Shown here piece after piece: positions 9,314-21,566 of a DNA stretch of 64,000 nucleotides. Position numbers and translations under genes: made by a program. Numbering within the stretch: the first letter of the stretch is position 1; every line of letters starts with the position of its first letter. Under the pieces are notes generated by a model. The model was given only the letters and a program-made list of their open reading frames with translations, was not told where the DNA came from and made no database searches. The stretch is from Raffaelea ambrosiae (taxonomy: Eukaryota > Ascomycota > Sordariomycetes > Ophiostomatales > Ophiostomataceae): the NCBI GenBank assembly GCA_002778195.1, contig PCDI01000003.1, positions 62,001 through 126,000 of the forward strand, in the 5' to 3' direction.

Positions 9314-12300
9314 CTATTCCTTCGTAAACGTTGGTGGCGAGGTGGGCGCATTCTCTTCTAACTCCTTTGGTGTTGAAACCGACAAGTCTGATTCTCCATC
9401 CTGCTTGCAGAAATATACAGATGTTTCCGTGTGTGGGCGCTTCGCTGATTGCCCATCCGCCACTTCTGGCGATGCACGGCGCTTTGTTGGCCGAGAAGTA
9501 CTCGGATTTCTCTTCGATATTTTGCTGCGTGTCGACCTTGACCTCGAAGGCGAATTGTCGTCGGTCTCTTGTGTTGGCGTCTGCAACTTCTCCCATGAAA
9601 TTTGGGGCAAGCGCTGACTTGAATCACTTGCCGCTAGTATATCTCGTGATGTGAATAAGTCGTCCTTTCTGTTTTCCTCAAAGTCCAGGAATGCAGACAG
9701 GTCAGATAGCTCCGGCCGAGGACGTTCGGGACTGGATGGTCTTGTTTCCATCCCCGTTTTCAAACCGAATTCAGCACGATCTGTCTGTATACCCCCGTGT
9801 CCATAACACTGTTGCAGCTGACTTAAGATGCCGTCGATTTGCTCAACCTCCCGGGTCTTCGCCGTTGTGTCGCACGACTTGTCAATCTTCTCGAGCGCCT
9901 CAAGTCCAGATCGGATCAGTCTAACATGCCTGTAGTCCTGGGCCCAATGTCTTAGATGGTCAACCAGGACTTTGACTTTCCTGTCGTATGTGTCCATGCT
10001 GCACTGAAAGCCGCTAATATCCATCTCCTTGTCTGCCAGTGCAGACTTCAGCTTTGTAATAAGCGCTGTATCCTGCTCGTGCTGTTGCTCAAACCTTTTC
10101 CTTTGACACGACGCTTGTTCTGCAAGATCGTTGTTGCTTGTCTTGCATTCTGTGACCTCTTTTCGTAAGGAATCCACAAACTGTTCCAGCCTTCGAATGT
10201 TTTCTTCCATTACCGAAAGCGTTTCCTTGCTCTTTCTCAACTGCCTTTCCACCTCCTGTCTCTTCGTGCGCTCCTGCTGAAGCTCCTTCTGCATCTCATG
10301 CTTGTTTTCGTCGAAACTCCTCCGTGCTTCTTTTTGGGAGAGTTCTGCGGCTTGAGCTAGAGCGCGACGGTACTCTTCTTCGCGCTGCTGGAAAGTGTCT
10401 CTGAGTTGCTGAAGATCATCAGAGAACATTTTTGATGTTGCCAATGCTACTTCATCTTTCTGTCTGTGGCCTTCTTCCAGCTTTTCGACTTTGGCCGCTT
10501 TTTCGTCAAGGTCTGCCTCCAGTTTCTCATTTTTCTCTTGGAGGACCTTCAGCTCAGAGACTGTTTCTGGGTCCGCAGGGCGGTTCTGATCCAAAACTTG
10601 CAAGCGAACATGAAGAGCCTGCACTTGCCGTAGTTGCTCCTGAGCAAGATCTGTTTGCGCCAGAAGCTTCTTCGTCAAGTCCTTGCAATCTTTCTCTCGT
10701 TTTTGGCAGAGGTCCGCGAGTGTGTCACTGTCCTGGTTCTTGTCAAGCAACTTCTGCACAAGTTCAGATCGAAAGTCCGCAATATTGCCCTGAAGACTTT
10801 TCAGGGCCTTCTCCAGGCTAGCTTCTCTTTGGCTCTCATCTTCTTTCCTGCTAGTCTCAGCAGCTTTGATTTTCTCCATAATACTATACCAATGTTAGCA
10901 AAAGCCGCAGTAAAACTTCGCTCAATTTTAGCTTACTGAGTTGCCAGCTTTTCGTTGTCTGTTTTTGATGCTGCGAGAGAATCAACATGCTCCTGAGACA
11001 CATTCAAGAGTTTGTTAAGGCGTCCACTCAGCGTTTCAATCCTGAATGACTTAGTATCAGTTCACCAACCCCGGACAAGGAAGTAAAAAAACCATTTCTT
11101 ACTGATCCAGGCTTCGTCTCTCGAACGAGGCTGTACCCAAGAGTATGCCATTAGTAGAGCTCTCCAACTTCTCGAGAATTTTCTTGACGCAAGCGCTCAA
11201 AGCTTGGAAGTTTCGCTCTGGGATGTCATCTAGCTGCTGTGCTAAACGAGCGTTGGTTTGTTCTTGTGACCGTAGCTCGGCTTCTCGCAGTCGCAATTGA
11301 GTCGCCAACTCATCGACTTTTTGCTGTGCTGTCGCAAGTGTTAGCTGGCGTATCGTAACAAGGATCTTGTTCGAACACTCACAGGCAGCCGTATCTAGCC
11401 GGGCTTTCTCAATGGTTGACGTGGTTTTTTTACGCAATTCAAACTGGGTTGTCTCCAGCGCTGCATGAACTGCTTTCATTTCATTCTGTGCTGCGACCAT
11501 TGCTGACTGCTCGTTTAGAGACTTGTTAATGGTCGAAAAAGTCTCATTTCGGAATTGCTGTTGCTCTTCCATTGCTTGTTTCAAAAACACACGGCAGCTG
11601 AGTAGTTTTTCTTCAAGTTCCTTCTTCCCACTTTTGCTTTCCTTCAATTTGCGCTCGAGATCCTCGTTTTGTTTCTTAAGCCTTCTCTTCTCCGCACTCA
11701 GTGTGTCTGTTGTGATCTCGGCATCGTTAAGCGCAAATCGAAGCCTGGTAATCTCTCGGGCCTGCGACTCCATCTGCTTTTCCAAGTCTTGGAACTGCAT
11801 TGCGATGGCATCTTGGATAACCCTGCATCCGCCGTCAACATTGCCACCCGTAGATTTCTGGCTACCCTGGACCCCATCCCCTGGAATATCTTCCTGCAGC
11901 GAATGGCTACCATTGTAGTTTTGTGTCATAGCCAAACCAGGAAAAGGATTGGCCTCTTTGTGGTGGCGTTTCTGTAGGAATGTTGCTCTATCGCCGCGGC
12001 TATTCTCGTCATTTTTGGGATTCTTGACTTTCTGCTGGAGGCTTCGGAAATAATTCGAAGAACCGTTGTTGGCAGAGTTACTGGTTGGCTGTTTTTTGGT
12101 CGCCTCGAGACTTGCACGGCGATGCCGTTGTACACTATTGTACGCTGGCCGTTCTGGAAGACACACGTTAACACGAAAATGTTAGGCATACCGAAGTGGA
12201 GAAGAACCCGCACCCGGTATCAATGGACTCCCCAGTCCAGTACTCAGATCAACCACAGAAATAGGTGATCCGCAAATCTCGAGATCCTCCAAAGACTCCC

Positions 12301-12400
12301 GAGCAGTCTCTGTGAACTCTGCGCCTGCCGATTTTTGAAGATGTCCGTAAGCATCTCGCCGTCCGTGCTGAACGGGAGTGTCTGGGATGCGCATATCCAT
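9314..12400 (-). CDS. Large coiled-coil protein, possibly a meiotic/synaptonemal-type or other structural protein
   Basis: A four-exon model on the minus strand (12400-12192, 12134-11103, 11041-10937, 10883-9314) yields 971 residues with phases that match at all junctions. The N-terminal 70 residues are polar with an SPL/GSP-type disordered character. Roughly residues 190 to 760 form near-continuous coiled coil rich in Lys, Glu, Gln and Leu heptads. The C-terminal 180 residues are disordered and contain a basic patch rich in Ser, Arg and Lys (about 900 to 930). This architecture (disordered head, long coil, basic tail) resembles transverse-filament proteins such as Zip1/Sme4, but coiled coils converge easily and I do not recognise a specific family signature. 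The first intron acceptor (TACAATAG at 12135) was chosen because it is the only one restoring frame. Function unknown. Confidence 0.75.
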
Positions 12401-14277
12401 TACTTTATGGCTGCATGCGACGATGTATACGGGGATTCAAGTTGTATAGATACATGATTCATATTTCTATTTTTACAAAGGGTTTGTCCAACTTGACGAG
12501 ATCAAACTTTGTACGAATTTTCGCAATCTTCTTGGGAAAGAGCGATGGCTCCTGGAGCATTGGACGCTATGTTTGTTTGTTGCTCCTTCCTTTTTGGATC
12601 TACACTTCCACCGGTCTTCTGATTTCGCCTGACTAATTGAAGGCGAAATTCTGCCTTTGCCTCCTCGAGGCCCAATATATTAGATAGCCATTGTCCTCTG
12701 TGTAGTTTATGGCGACGTATGCAGCATGCTGTATGCGAAACGAAGTAGGGGGGGGGGGGNGGGGCTTTTGATATTCACTCTTAGCACTCGACTCTAATTA
12801 GAACATGTTTAGGGTTGTGATCGATCTGCAGGCACAGAAACAAGAAACAAACAGCGTCAGAAGATTTCTGACCGAAAGCGCTATGGACAGAGATGCGAAC
12901 ACACAACAAAGAGGATGGATGTTCAAATTTTTTTTTCTTTTCGACTGGGCACATAATATCTGAAAGTGGACGGAATGATATAGGGACAAAGCGCTAGGAG
13001 TACCAAAAAAGATCGTCACGACCCTGCGTTTGCCAAAATTTGGCTGCGCTGGCAACGCCGCAGTAAAAATAGGAACAGCAATAACAACCGGAAACAACCA
13101 GCAGGGGCTGCAGAAAAAAGGGCAATTGCAGGCCGCTATTGAAGCCGATCTCGAGGGAACTCCTTGCTTCCCCTTTGCTTTAGATTGCCCTGCTGTCGTG
13201 TGGAGTTTGGAACTGCAGCGAAACAGGCCGGGTTTGAAGCCGAGCCAAACCTATGGGACTGGTGACGACCACGACCCTTTGTCCATTTGGCCGTCTCGAG
13301 GCCAGGCCTTCGATTCCAGTGACTCTAGCGATCGACGCTATCGACTGCCCTGAGCCGTTGGATCAGAAGGTCACAGCAAGGATTTTTGCCAAGGGGGTCC
13401 AAGGTCTGCAGCCGCCCGCCAACGTTATTTGACCCCTGTCAAATATGCTGTGATTGGCCACAGGCAGCCAGGGTGTGAGCGGTGTCGGTGCTCTGCACCA
13501 ACGGGATCCTGCATGGGGCATGACAGGTCGGCGCTTGCAGACCTCGCTTCACCATGGATGGGCCAATGAGGGGGTGTGATGGCCTCGTCTCGCACCGAGG
13601 TCTGCTGCCGTAGGCTGTAAGTGGTTCAGTGATTTCCATGCATGGCTCCTTTCACACATTTATTTTTCTTGACCTCGCTGACATTATTGCAGTGCAGCCA
13701 ATGGCAGGCCGCCGTCAAATGAGGAACAGGGGTGTTGTGAAGAGAAACAGGTCACATCTGTGCGTGAAGGGACTTGGAAGAGCCATGCCCAGTCTGCAGA
13801 GAACGAGTATCGGCCTTGGCCATGGGACATCTCAGTCACAGTCGCTGTGATGGGCGCAACCAGAGAAACAGACAAGACAATAGCTTGCTAAAACGCTTGG
13901 GCACATGCATATGAGATCCAAAAGACTTGAAAGATTGCTCATTGTTTTCTATAACCCCCCCCCCTGTCTACATGCGTTCTGCTGTGCCGCCATGTATGTA
14001 TATACCGGCCCCCATCCCACGCTGTCTGCTCCTCCTTGTAGAAAAAAAAAGACTTCGCTTCTCTAAACAATTCCATTTTTATTCTGTACTTTATTCGAAC
14101 TCGTCTGCTTCCTGCCGCTGGCTTGGCATTTCTCTTTTTTTTCTTCTCAGAACCACCCGCTGTGCCAGTCACAGTCCGCGTTTATTGAGAACATAAAAGA
14201 ACATAAAAAGACGGGCATCTTTCACCGAAACTGAAATCTCACCAGCTCACCAGATCCAACACGCCACTTTTGACACC
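12401..14277. other. 1.9-kb intergenic region without a supported gene
   Basis: Contains a G-homopolymer interrupted by an undetermined base at 12760 and scattered A/T-rich stretches. There are open frames up to about 107 codons (for example 13030-13353 plus), none with family character. The last 350 bp before 14278 are pyrimidine-rich with AACATAAAAG repeats, fitting a promoter and leader. I see no RNA gene. Confidence 0.5.
12748..12764. other. Poly-G tract with an ambiguous base (N at 12760)
   Basis: A run of G residues is broken by the only N in the window. This marks a homopolymer the assembly could not resolve, so the true length here is uncertain. Confidence 0.95.
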
Positions 14278-14816
14278 ATGGCCACTGCAACCTCTTCTGT
14301 ATATTTCCCTCTGGCCACAGAAGACCCGTATACGGGCGCTGACGGCTCCGCACCCGACAGCAGCGTCGACGATGCAGGGGGTGCATCAGGTAGCTCGCCG
14401 GGTGCCCTCAATATCTCCCACGGCGCTCTTGCTGCCATCATTGTTGTTGTTGTCATTGTTGCCATCATAGGCAGTAAGTTTCCTCTCCCACTTTATCATG
14501 TCGTTGTCCCTGGGTCTGCTCGATGCCTAACTGACACCCACCTGCAGTTGGTTCCTCAGTCCTGTTCTACCTCGCCAAGAAACGAGAGTGGAAGGTTCGT
14601 GAGACCATTCGCAAGTCCGCGAGGAAAGTTGCCACTGCTCTCACACCCCGCCGATCTGAATTCCCCAAGTCTGTCAAAGAATCGACCGGGCGAAGCCGTG
14701 TTCGTTTGGATGACGTGCCGCCGACCCCGCGTCTGCCTCCCGACCTCGAGAAGGGTCTTGGCCGGTCCGACGCAGACAAGAGGAAGAAGCGCTCCAATTT
14801 CAGCCGCAAGCACTAG
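14278..14816 (+). CDS. Single-pass membrane protein with basic cytoplasmic tail, conserved-hypothetical type
   Basis: Two exons (14278-14473, 14548-14816; donor GTAAGT, acceptor CTGCAG) encode 154 residues. The N-terminal 45 residues are Ser/Gly/Asp-rich with no signal peptide. One strong membrane segment follows (ALAAIIVVVVIVAIIG, about 50 to 72, continuing across the intron into SSVLFYLAKK). The tail is basic: KKREWKVRETIRKSARKV, then LTPRRSEFPKSVKES, VPPTPRLPPDLEKG and a Lys/Arg-rich end. The TPRR-EFP and DDVPPTPRL segments look like conserved linear motifs of a fungal family I cannot name. The topology suggests an extracytoplasmic N-terminus and a cytoplasmic basic tail. It is convergent with ENP2. 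Confidence 0.8.
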
Positions 14817-15114
14817 CCGACAAATACCAGCCGGATGTCTGTTTCATATGGAGATAATTTGGTTGGGGATAAGGTGCTGGAGGTATGCTAGCGTCGTGAC
14901 GTTGGTGTGCAGTTGATGATGTATATGCTTGACAGGGTTGATTTATTGATGTCCCGATTGAATGAGAAGGGCCATATTGACGAAAACTGCAGCTGGATGC
15001 TGCACAGAGGTGACATTTGAGAATATCATGAGAGATTGCCACAAAAAACTCGGCACGTCTTTCACGACCCCTGTATTATTAGAACCCATTGATAGAGCGT
15101 TGTTTGTTCTTTTT

Positions 15115-17418
15115 CTATTTCTTGAGATTCCGGAATGTGTTGTTACTGGCGCTTCGTCGTGCCTTCTTATCGATTTTGCGTGCCGGCATTGTGACCTCCT
15201 CTGTCTCCCATTTCTTGTTCTTGCCTGTCTCGGGGACAAACGTCACCTCCTTGCCGCCAGCAACTGTAGCACTCCGCGGCACTCTAAAACGGCCATTCTT
15301 TTCAGCACGAGCCTCTGCAGCAGTCGCGCGAGAACCGATTGTCGAATGCCTCGAAGAACCACGCAGGGTCGAAGAGGACTCGCGCATAACGACGTTGTCT
15401 CTATCACTGTCGCTGTCGTCATCACTATCCTCATTCGAATCTGAGCCATCGCTGTCGCTGTTGGGCTTTCTGGGCCGTGGAGCAGCTGCCGCTTGGAGCT
15501 CAGCCTTTGCTCCTGAATTAAGGGCCTCAAATTCCTCGTTGGTCTCATCCACAACAAGTTCTGCTTCTTCAAACAGTTGGTTGAAACGTTCGTCGCTGAG
15601 GGCACCGGCATTGGGGTCGACCTTCCTTCTGTTGGATTGTTTCTCGAGAAGCCCATCAACCACTTTCTGGTTGACCTTGACCTTTTTGATACCGCGAATT
15701 CTCTTCTCGCTGTCCTTCTCCAGTTTCTCTTTGACGCGCATCGCACGTGCATCCTGGTACTCATATGGGTTGATGATGAGGCGTGCCTGGTCGTACAGCT
15801 TAGATGCAACAAAGAAACCGTGCGCATATGGCCGCAGTAAGCCTGTCCGTCCGACCAGGTGATCGAGGCTGAGTGACCGAAGCTCCGGCATGGTAAGGAA
15901 CTTATAGTTCTCGTAAACCGACGACGAAACATCCTCCGCCGCTTCATCGACAAGACGCTCCATGAACCTGCACCATTCGGGGGCCGGCCCCAGCATGGGG
16001 ATGAACCAGGCATGCTGTTGGCTGCCTTCGTTCGCGCTGAGCAGCATGCCGGAATCAGGGCAGTGCGCCACGCAGTTGAGGTCCACCTCGGCTTCAAGGG
16101 TTGTCCACGGGTCTCCGCTGGTTTTGTCGAAAATCTGGAAGCCTTTCTTGCTGGAGGCGAGAATCTTGTTTTCCGCTGATGCAGTTGTCAATTCGATCAG
16201 ATTCTTGATTTCAGAGCCAAGTCCCACGTCCTTGGTCAGAAGGGGCTTTGGGTTTCGGAGATCGTAGAGCTTCACTATGCCCGTGCTTGAACCAGTGGTG
16301 AGATAAAGACCGTCTCGTGAGAAATTCAAAGCTGTAATACCGCCATCGTGGGTCTGGAGCGTGGCGACTCGAGCTCTGTATCGTGAGTCCCAACACTCGA
16401 CTGTTCCCATTGATGTACCAAAGCCGGCGAGGCCATGCGACCGTTCCGCAATTGCTGCCGTATTTACAGAGGCAACACCGATGCTTCCCTGCAATCCTCG
16501 TTCGATACCTTCGTCGGGGCTGAGTTCGATTTGGAACGATTTCTGGAATCTACCGACTTCCTACAAATTGAGCGAAAAATAAAAAAATGCATCAGCAAAA
16601 GATCCTGCGACAAGTAACAGCTGTCAAAACAGCCACGAAAAGGAAGAAACCTACAAGATTCATGCGGAAAACTTCGCCGTAGCCTTCGGTATTCAAGCCC
16701 GCTGCTGGTACCCAGATCTCTGCGGAGTGATGGTCGTAGATGATATCGCGGCCGTAGCGAGGAATTCGGACATGGTGGTGCAGGCCCATGGGCGTGTGGA
16801 ACTCGATTCTGCGATCTCCCTGAAGGTGGACTAGACAGCCGGGAGTTAATATAACAACAAAAAGCCCAGGCAACGACAAAAAGAAGCTATAGTGGTGTGT
16901 GGAGAAGTAAGGTACGGAAAGAAGTGACTGAGGAGGTCGAATATAAAAGAGAAACAAGCAATTAAACAGGGAAAGAACCTCACCAGATTTGGAGTAGTCT
17001 TTGTTAAGAAGAACAAATGCGACATTTTCAGAAACGGTGTGGCGCGAGTAGGAGAGAGAGAGTTTGTGAACGCTGTGGATATGCATTTGAGGCTATTTGC
17101 AGTCAGTATTGGAAACGACACGAACGAGATAACAGCACGAACAAAGATCGTGATGGTGCCATCGCGAGAACATTGACAAAAAGTTTATCTTACCGGATAG
17201 CTACCCGTGGACATGACCCAATTTCCGTCTTCAGAGACACGGACGCAATTGCTCGCGCCTGGGAATTCGAACCCTTGGAGAAGCTCCAGCCGGTTGGCGT
17301 ACTCGGGGTCATACTTCAGGCTCCGCTTGTTCTGTTTCACCATCCAGTCTGGTAAAGCTCGCGAAGACGGCCCCGAGACCGTATAAATGGGGACAGCCCC
17401 CGAGTTGGTCTGCTTCAT
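15115..17418 (-). CDS. ENP2: Ribosome biogenesis protein ENP2 (NOL10 homologue)
   Basis: Four exons (17418-17194, 17092-16984, 16830-16655, 16560-15115) give 651 residues with consistent phases. ENP2 is a WD-repeat nucleolar protein of the small-subunit processome needed for 18S rRNA maturation. The N-terminus MKQTNSGAVPIYTVSG is the family start. It is followed by EYANRLELLQGFEFP, RVSEDGNWVMSTG, RIEFHTPMGLHHHVRIPR and SVNTAAIAERSHGLAGFG, all typical of Enp2. The NUC153-like motif DERFNQLFEEAELVVDETN lies in the C-terminal third, followed by an acidic Asp/Ser run and a basic tail. An in-frame ATG 22 codons upstream of 17418 exists but is not expected to be used. It shares a 365-bp divergent promoter with HBS1/SKI7. 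Confidence 0.94.
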
Positions 17419-17783
17419 GATTGCGAGGCTTTGTTCTGTGAGCAAAGCGGTTGGAAATGTGAACAATTTGTGGTTTAAGACCACGAAAAAAAAAAAAGCG
17501 ATAAGAAGGAAGATAGAAAAAAATTAATGGGTCTCTTATCGATAAAAGCCAAATCCACCCCACAACGGCAAGTAGCGCCAACACGCTTTTCCTCTACACT
17601 GTTTAATACACAGTAATGACACCCCTCGCCTGTATGAGGTCACTCACACATTATGTCCACAACACGTGACTTACACACCCCCACAAAGGAGCTGCCCCTC
17701 CAGCTCTCTTATTCAGAATACTAGATCTGGGATAACTAGACAGCATATCTTCCAAACATACGAAACAAGAGTCTCTGCCCACC
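17419..17783. promoter_or_regulatory. Divergent promoter ENP2 / HBS1-SKI7
   Basis: A compact 365-bp bidirectional promoter between two genes of ribosome synthesis and ribosome rescue. It has A-rich runs near 17487 to 17530 and a CACGTG (E-box) at 17662-17667. No TATA box is evident. Confidence 0.45.
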
Positions 17784-20478
17784 ATGTCGCGACACCAAGC
17801 CTATCGCAACTACGACTACCAGAACGACCTGGAAGAATTCGATGGTGCTGAGTCCGGCGAAGAGGAGGAGCAACTTAGCGCCGAAGACCGGGCTCTTTTG
17901 CGGGACGCGACAGCAGAAGTGCGCAGCGTGTTGGCTGGTGATGCCGATAAAGTGACGACTGCACAGATAGAAGAGTCTCTCTGGCACTATTACTACGATG
18001 TTGAAAAGTCAGTGGCATATCTGAAGAAGACCTTCATCAACCCAGCGCCTGCCAAGAAGGCAAAGCCAAAACAAGAGACGCAGAATGGTAAGCGGTGTTC
18101 CCGTTTGTTTCAAAATCACATGTGTCGAAGAGTATTTTGTTTGTCTGGTTGTTGGAGGTCTCGCGTGTGCGATGAGGATGCACTGAAGCTCCGGCAGGAA
18201 AAGTTCCCTGCCTCTTGCTACCCCCCCTTTCCTGAGACTTTGCTTGAGGGAAAAGGCGATCAGGGCAATTCGTTGACGGTTTGCCCAGGAAGCTGGACGT
18301 GGCGTTACCCGCCAGCAAACCCACGAATGTCCTACGCCGATTTCTTTGTCGATATGCCTTGGTTGAATGTTCCAGTATCAAGGCAGACCGTGTTTGTGGC
18401 CCCAGAGCGGCCCAGAGGCGGTCTCTTGGGTGGTGCCAGCGCAGCTCCCAAGATGTCGAAGCTGCAGGCTCTCGCTGCCCAGCGCAAGAGAAAAGCAGAG
18501 GAGATCAAGAAATCGAAGACGAGCACAAAGCGGGGAAGTGAGAATCTTGAGGCCAATACTGCCGAGCCACACAATAAGCCAGTTACGCTTGCTTTCCGAA
18601 GTGGGCAGGCAAACGTGCCACCCACAGCATCAACAGCAACTCAGACTCCTATGGTGCCTGTCTCTCCACAGATTCCAAACACAACTCCGCCAATGGGAGG
18701 GGCTGATCTGCACCGATTTGAAAAAAATGCGGTTGTTGAAGATGCTGCAGAAAGTGGAGACGTGCCTATGGGCGACGCTCTCGGTCCTAGTGGGATGCAC
18801 TTGAAAAGAGAATTGCCCGAGCCACGAATTGCCGAGCCATCTGCATTTGCTCGCACTTTGTTTGGACCCAAGCGCAGGAAGCGAGCCCACGCTGTAGAGT
18901 GCGAATATCTCACTGTCCCCTCTTTGGCACGAGCACCCTCATATACTTTCGAGGCATTCAACAAGCCTTCTCCGGATGATATCATATTGGAGGCCCAGGC
19001 GAAAGGTTGGAAGCGGAGCCAGGCAAAGAAATAGAAACAGAGCCCGAGCCGCGGACAAGATATGCTGACTTTTCGGCGCAGCTTGGAAACAGACACCCGG
19101 TGCCAGCACGCCAAAAAAGAAGGGCGCTGTTGCCAAGGCAGAGGAATCTGTGGTCAACGGCGTCAAAGCCCTAAAGGTTGATGACACGCCGCTACCGAAG
19201 AGCAAAAATTTGAACGTGCTCAACGAGTATGAGAGAAGCAAGAAGAAGAAAAGCGCAAGCTTTGTGGTTGTCGGCCACGTCGATGCGGGAAAGAGCACAA
19301 TGATGGGTCGGCTGCTGCTGGACCTCAAATTTGTGGACAAGCGCACAATCGAAAAGTACCGGAAAGAGGCAGACAACATTGGCAAGTCATCGTTTGCACT
19401 GGCATGGGTTCTCGACCAAGGAAGCGACGAGCGAGCACACGGCGTCACAATCGACATTGCAACAAAGCACTTTGAGACCGATACGACAGTTTTCACCCTC
19501 CTTGACGCACCCGGTCATCGTGACTTCATACCCAACATGATTGCTGGAGCCAGCCAGGCTGACTTTGCTATTCTTGTGGTCGACGCCAGTACGGGCGCCT
19601 TCGAGTCTGGACTGAAAGGTCAAACACGGGAGCATGCCTTGCTCATGCGCAGTATGGGCGTATCGCGGATCATCGTAGCCGTCAACAAGCTGGATACAGT
19701 GGATTGGTCAAAGGACCGGTTTGACCAGATATCTCAACAAGTATCGGGCTTTCTGTCGGCGACAGGGTTTCAGTTGAGAAACGTCAGCTTTGTGCCAGTC
19801 TCTGGCTTGAACGGAGACAATTTAGTGAAGAGATCCGCCGCTTCTGCAGCGTCGTGGTACACAGGATCAACCCTAGTCGAAGAGCTTGAAAAGTCAGAAC
19901 CATTGGCACGCGCCCTGGACAAACCTCTGCGGTTTATGATATCCGAGGCGTTCAAGAGTGCTGCCAGCGCTGTGACCGTATCCGGCCGCATTGACGCTGG
20001 ATCACTCCAGATGGGCGACGCTCTTCTGGTGCAGCCGGCTGGAGAGAAGGCCTACATCAAGTCACTCATGCGCGAAGGGGAGCCTGCCGACTGGGCAGTG
20101 GCAGGGCAGAACGTGGTTATCAATTTGACTGGCATCGACCCAGAGCATGTGCGTGTTGGCGACATCATCTGCGACCCGGCCAAGCCTGTGGCGTGCATCG
20201 ACTCGTTCAGTATCAAGGCCTTGGCCTTTGATATTCTGTTCCCTATGCCGATCGAGGTGCACCGGGGACGGCTCAATGAGCCGGCCGTGATCCAAGAGCT
20301 GACGGCACTGCTGAACAAGTCGACTGGGTCAATCACGAAGAAGAAGCCCAAGCTGATCAAGCCGGGCAACGTAGCTCGACTGCAAGTGAAGCTCAAGACA
20401 AAGGTGCCCCTGGAACCCGGCCAGCGTGTTGTGCTCAGAACAGGGGGGGAAACTATTGCTGCCGGTCTTCTAGAATAA
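17784..20478 (+). CDS. HBS1: HBS1/SKI7: ribosome-rescue GTPase Hbs1 with an alternative SKI7-like terminal exon
   Basis: Exon 1 (17784-18087) encodes the Hbs1 N-terminal domain (MSRHQAYRNYDY..., SLWHYYYDVEKSVAYLKKTF) and ends in phase 1 at a GTAAGC donor. Joined to the acceptor at 19081/19082 it gives a 566-residue Hbs1, an eRF3/EF1A-like GTPase that partners Dom34. Its G1 motif is GHVDAGKST (about 166), G3 is DAPGHRDF (about 243) and G4 is NKLD (about 303). Between these exons, 18289-19034 stays open in the same frame and ends at its own stop. Joined from the acceptor at 18288 it gives a 349-residue SKI7-like protein. This part holds DMPWLNVP, PRGGLLGGASAAPKMSKLQAL and a C-terminal TFEAFNKPSPDDIILEAQ that resembles the patch-4-like exosome-binding motif of animal HBS1L isoform 3. 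Both acceptors restore the same phase. The exact acceptor of the SKI7 form is less certain than that of HBS1. Confidence 0.93.
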
Positions 20479-20663
20479 GCAAGAGACGACGGGTTTGGTG
20501 TGGTTTTAGCATACGGCGATTCAAATTGCCTTGATATTCACAAAAGGGAAGCGGGCAGAACTGAGCAACAAAATACCATAGCATACAAAGATACAACGAG
20601 CCATATGATAAAACAAACAAAAGCTTATTTCTAAGATGGTTGTGATGCCAAGAGCATATGAAA

Positions 20664-21566
20664 TTATATGGGCACTGTTGAATTGAATGTGATGCACCCC
20701 CCGAGGAATGACGTAGACATACTTGCTGTCGTGTTCAGCGTGCTCTTGCCCAGATCACTAGTGCCACAAGCGAGGCCAAGGACAAATGCACCTGCCATGA
20801 CATCGGCCATGTAGGGTGCCGTGTGCGTGTGGTCTTTGGGATAACCCTTGTTCACAATGTCGGACCCAAGATTCTTCATGGCCTGCGCGGCATAGGCACC
20901 ATGTGCCAGAAAATACACCCCGGCTTTGGGTCCACCCAGCTCAGAAGAAGCCAGCCTATGCGACTTTTGTCAGTCATGTCATATCTAATGAAGTTGACAC
21001 GGTGGAACTTACGATGCGTAACTGTCAAACCGACCTGGAGACCACGCAAACGCCTTGGTTTCCCACACGTTGTTGGGCGTGGGCGCGGACAGCACGACTT
21101 TTGCACCTGCTGACAGGAACGCCGCGGCTGCCTGTTTGAGATACGTCGGGTACGTCTGGACCACCTCCATGTCTCCGTTGTATGTGGTCGTGCACGTCTC
21201 GTTTCCAGCTCCAGAGCAGTCGGTCCGGCCGTTGTCGCGAGACGTGCCGAGGCCGCCACCGCCGTCGTTGTGACCAAACTCGATCACAACCCAGTCACCG
21301 GGCCGCACCAGCTTGGTAACATTGGCGAACCGGCCCTCGCGGGTGAAGCTCCGGGCAGAGCGTCCTGCAATGGCCGAGTTACGGACGACGTAGCGCTCTG
21401 GGCTGAAGCTGTAGTGGAGGAACTCGCCCCAGCCTTGGGTTGGGGACGCCGGTCCACCGAGGTTGGCCATGGTGCTGTCGCCACATAGGTGAATGGTGGG
21501 TGTGGCGGCTGCATGCGCGACAGTCGCAAACGATGCGTACGAGATAACTGTTGATGATAACTTCAT
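20664..21566 (-). CDS. Secreted rhamnogalacturonan acetylesterase (SGNH hydrolase, CE12-like)
   Basis: Two exons (21566-21013, 20955-20664; donor GTAAGT, acceptor CATAG) encode 281 residues. A signal peptide of about 19 residues ends at VAHA. The SGNH blocks are present: block I CGDSTMA with the nucleophile near Ser31, RNSAIAGRSARSF with the oxyanion glycine, GHNDGG with the conserved Asn near residue 97, and a C-terminal DHTHTAP supplying the catalytic Asp and His. This pattern and length fit fungal rhamnogalacturonan acetylesterases, which remove acetyl groups from pectin hairy regions outside the cell. An esterase of related specificity is the main alternative. It is tail-to-tail with HBS1. 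Confidence 0.88.

Noticed and set aside
13030..13353. 107-codon plus frame in the 12.4-14.3 kb gap
   Set aside because: No recognisable segment, no splice context and no promoter-like leader.
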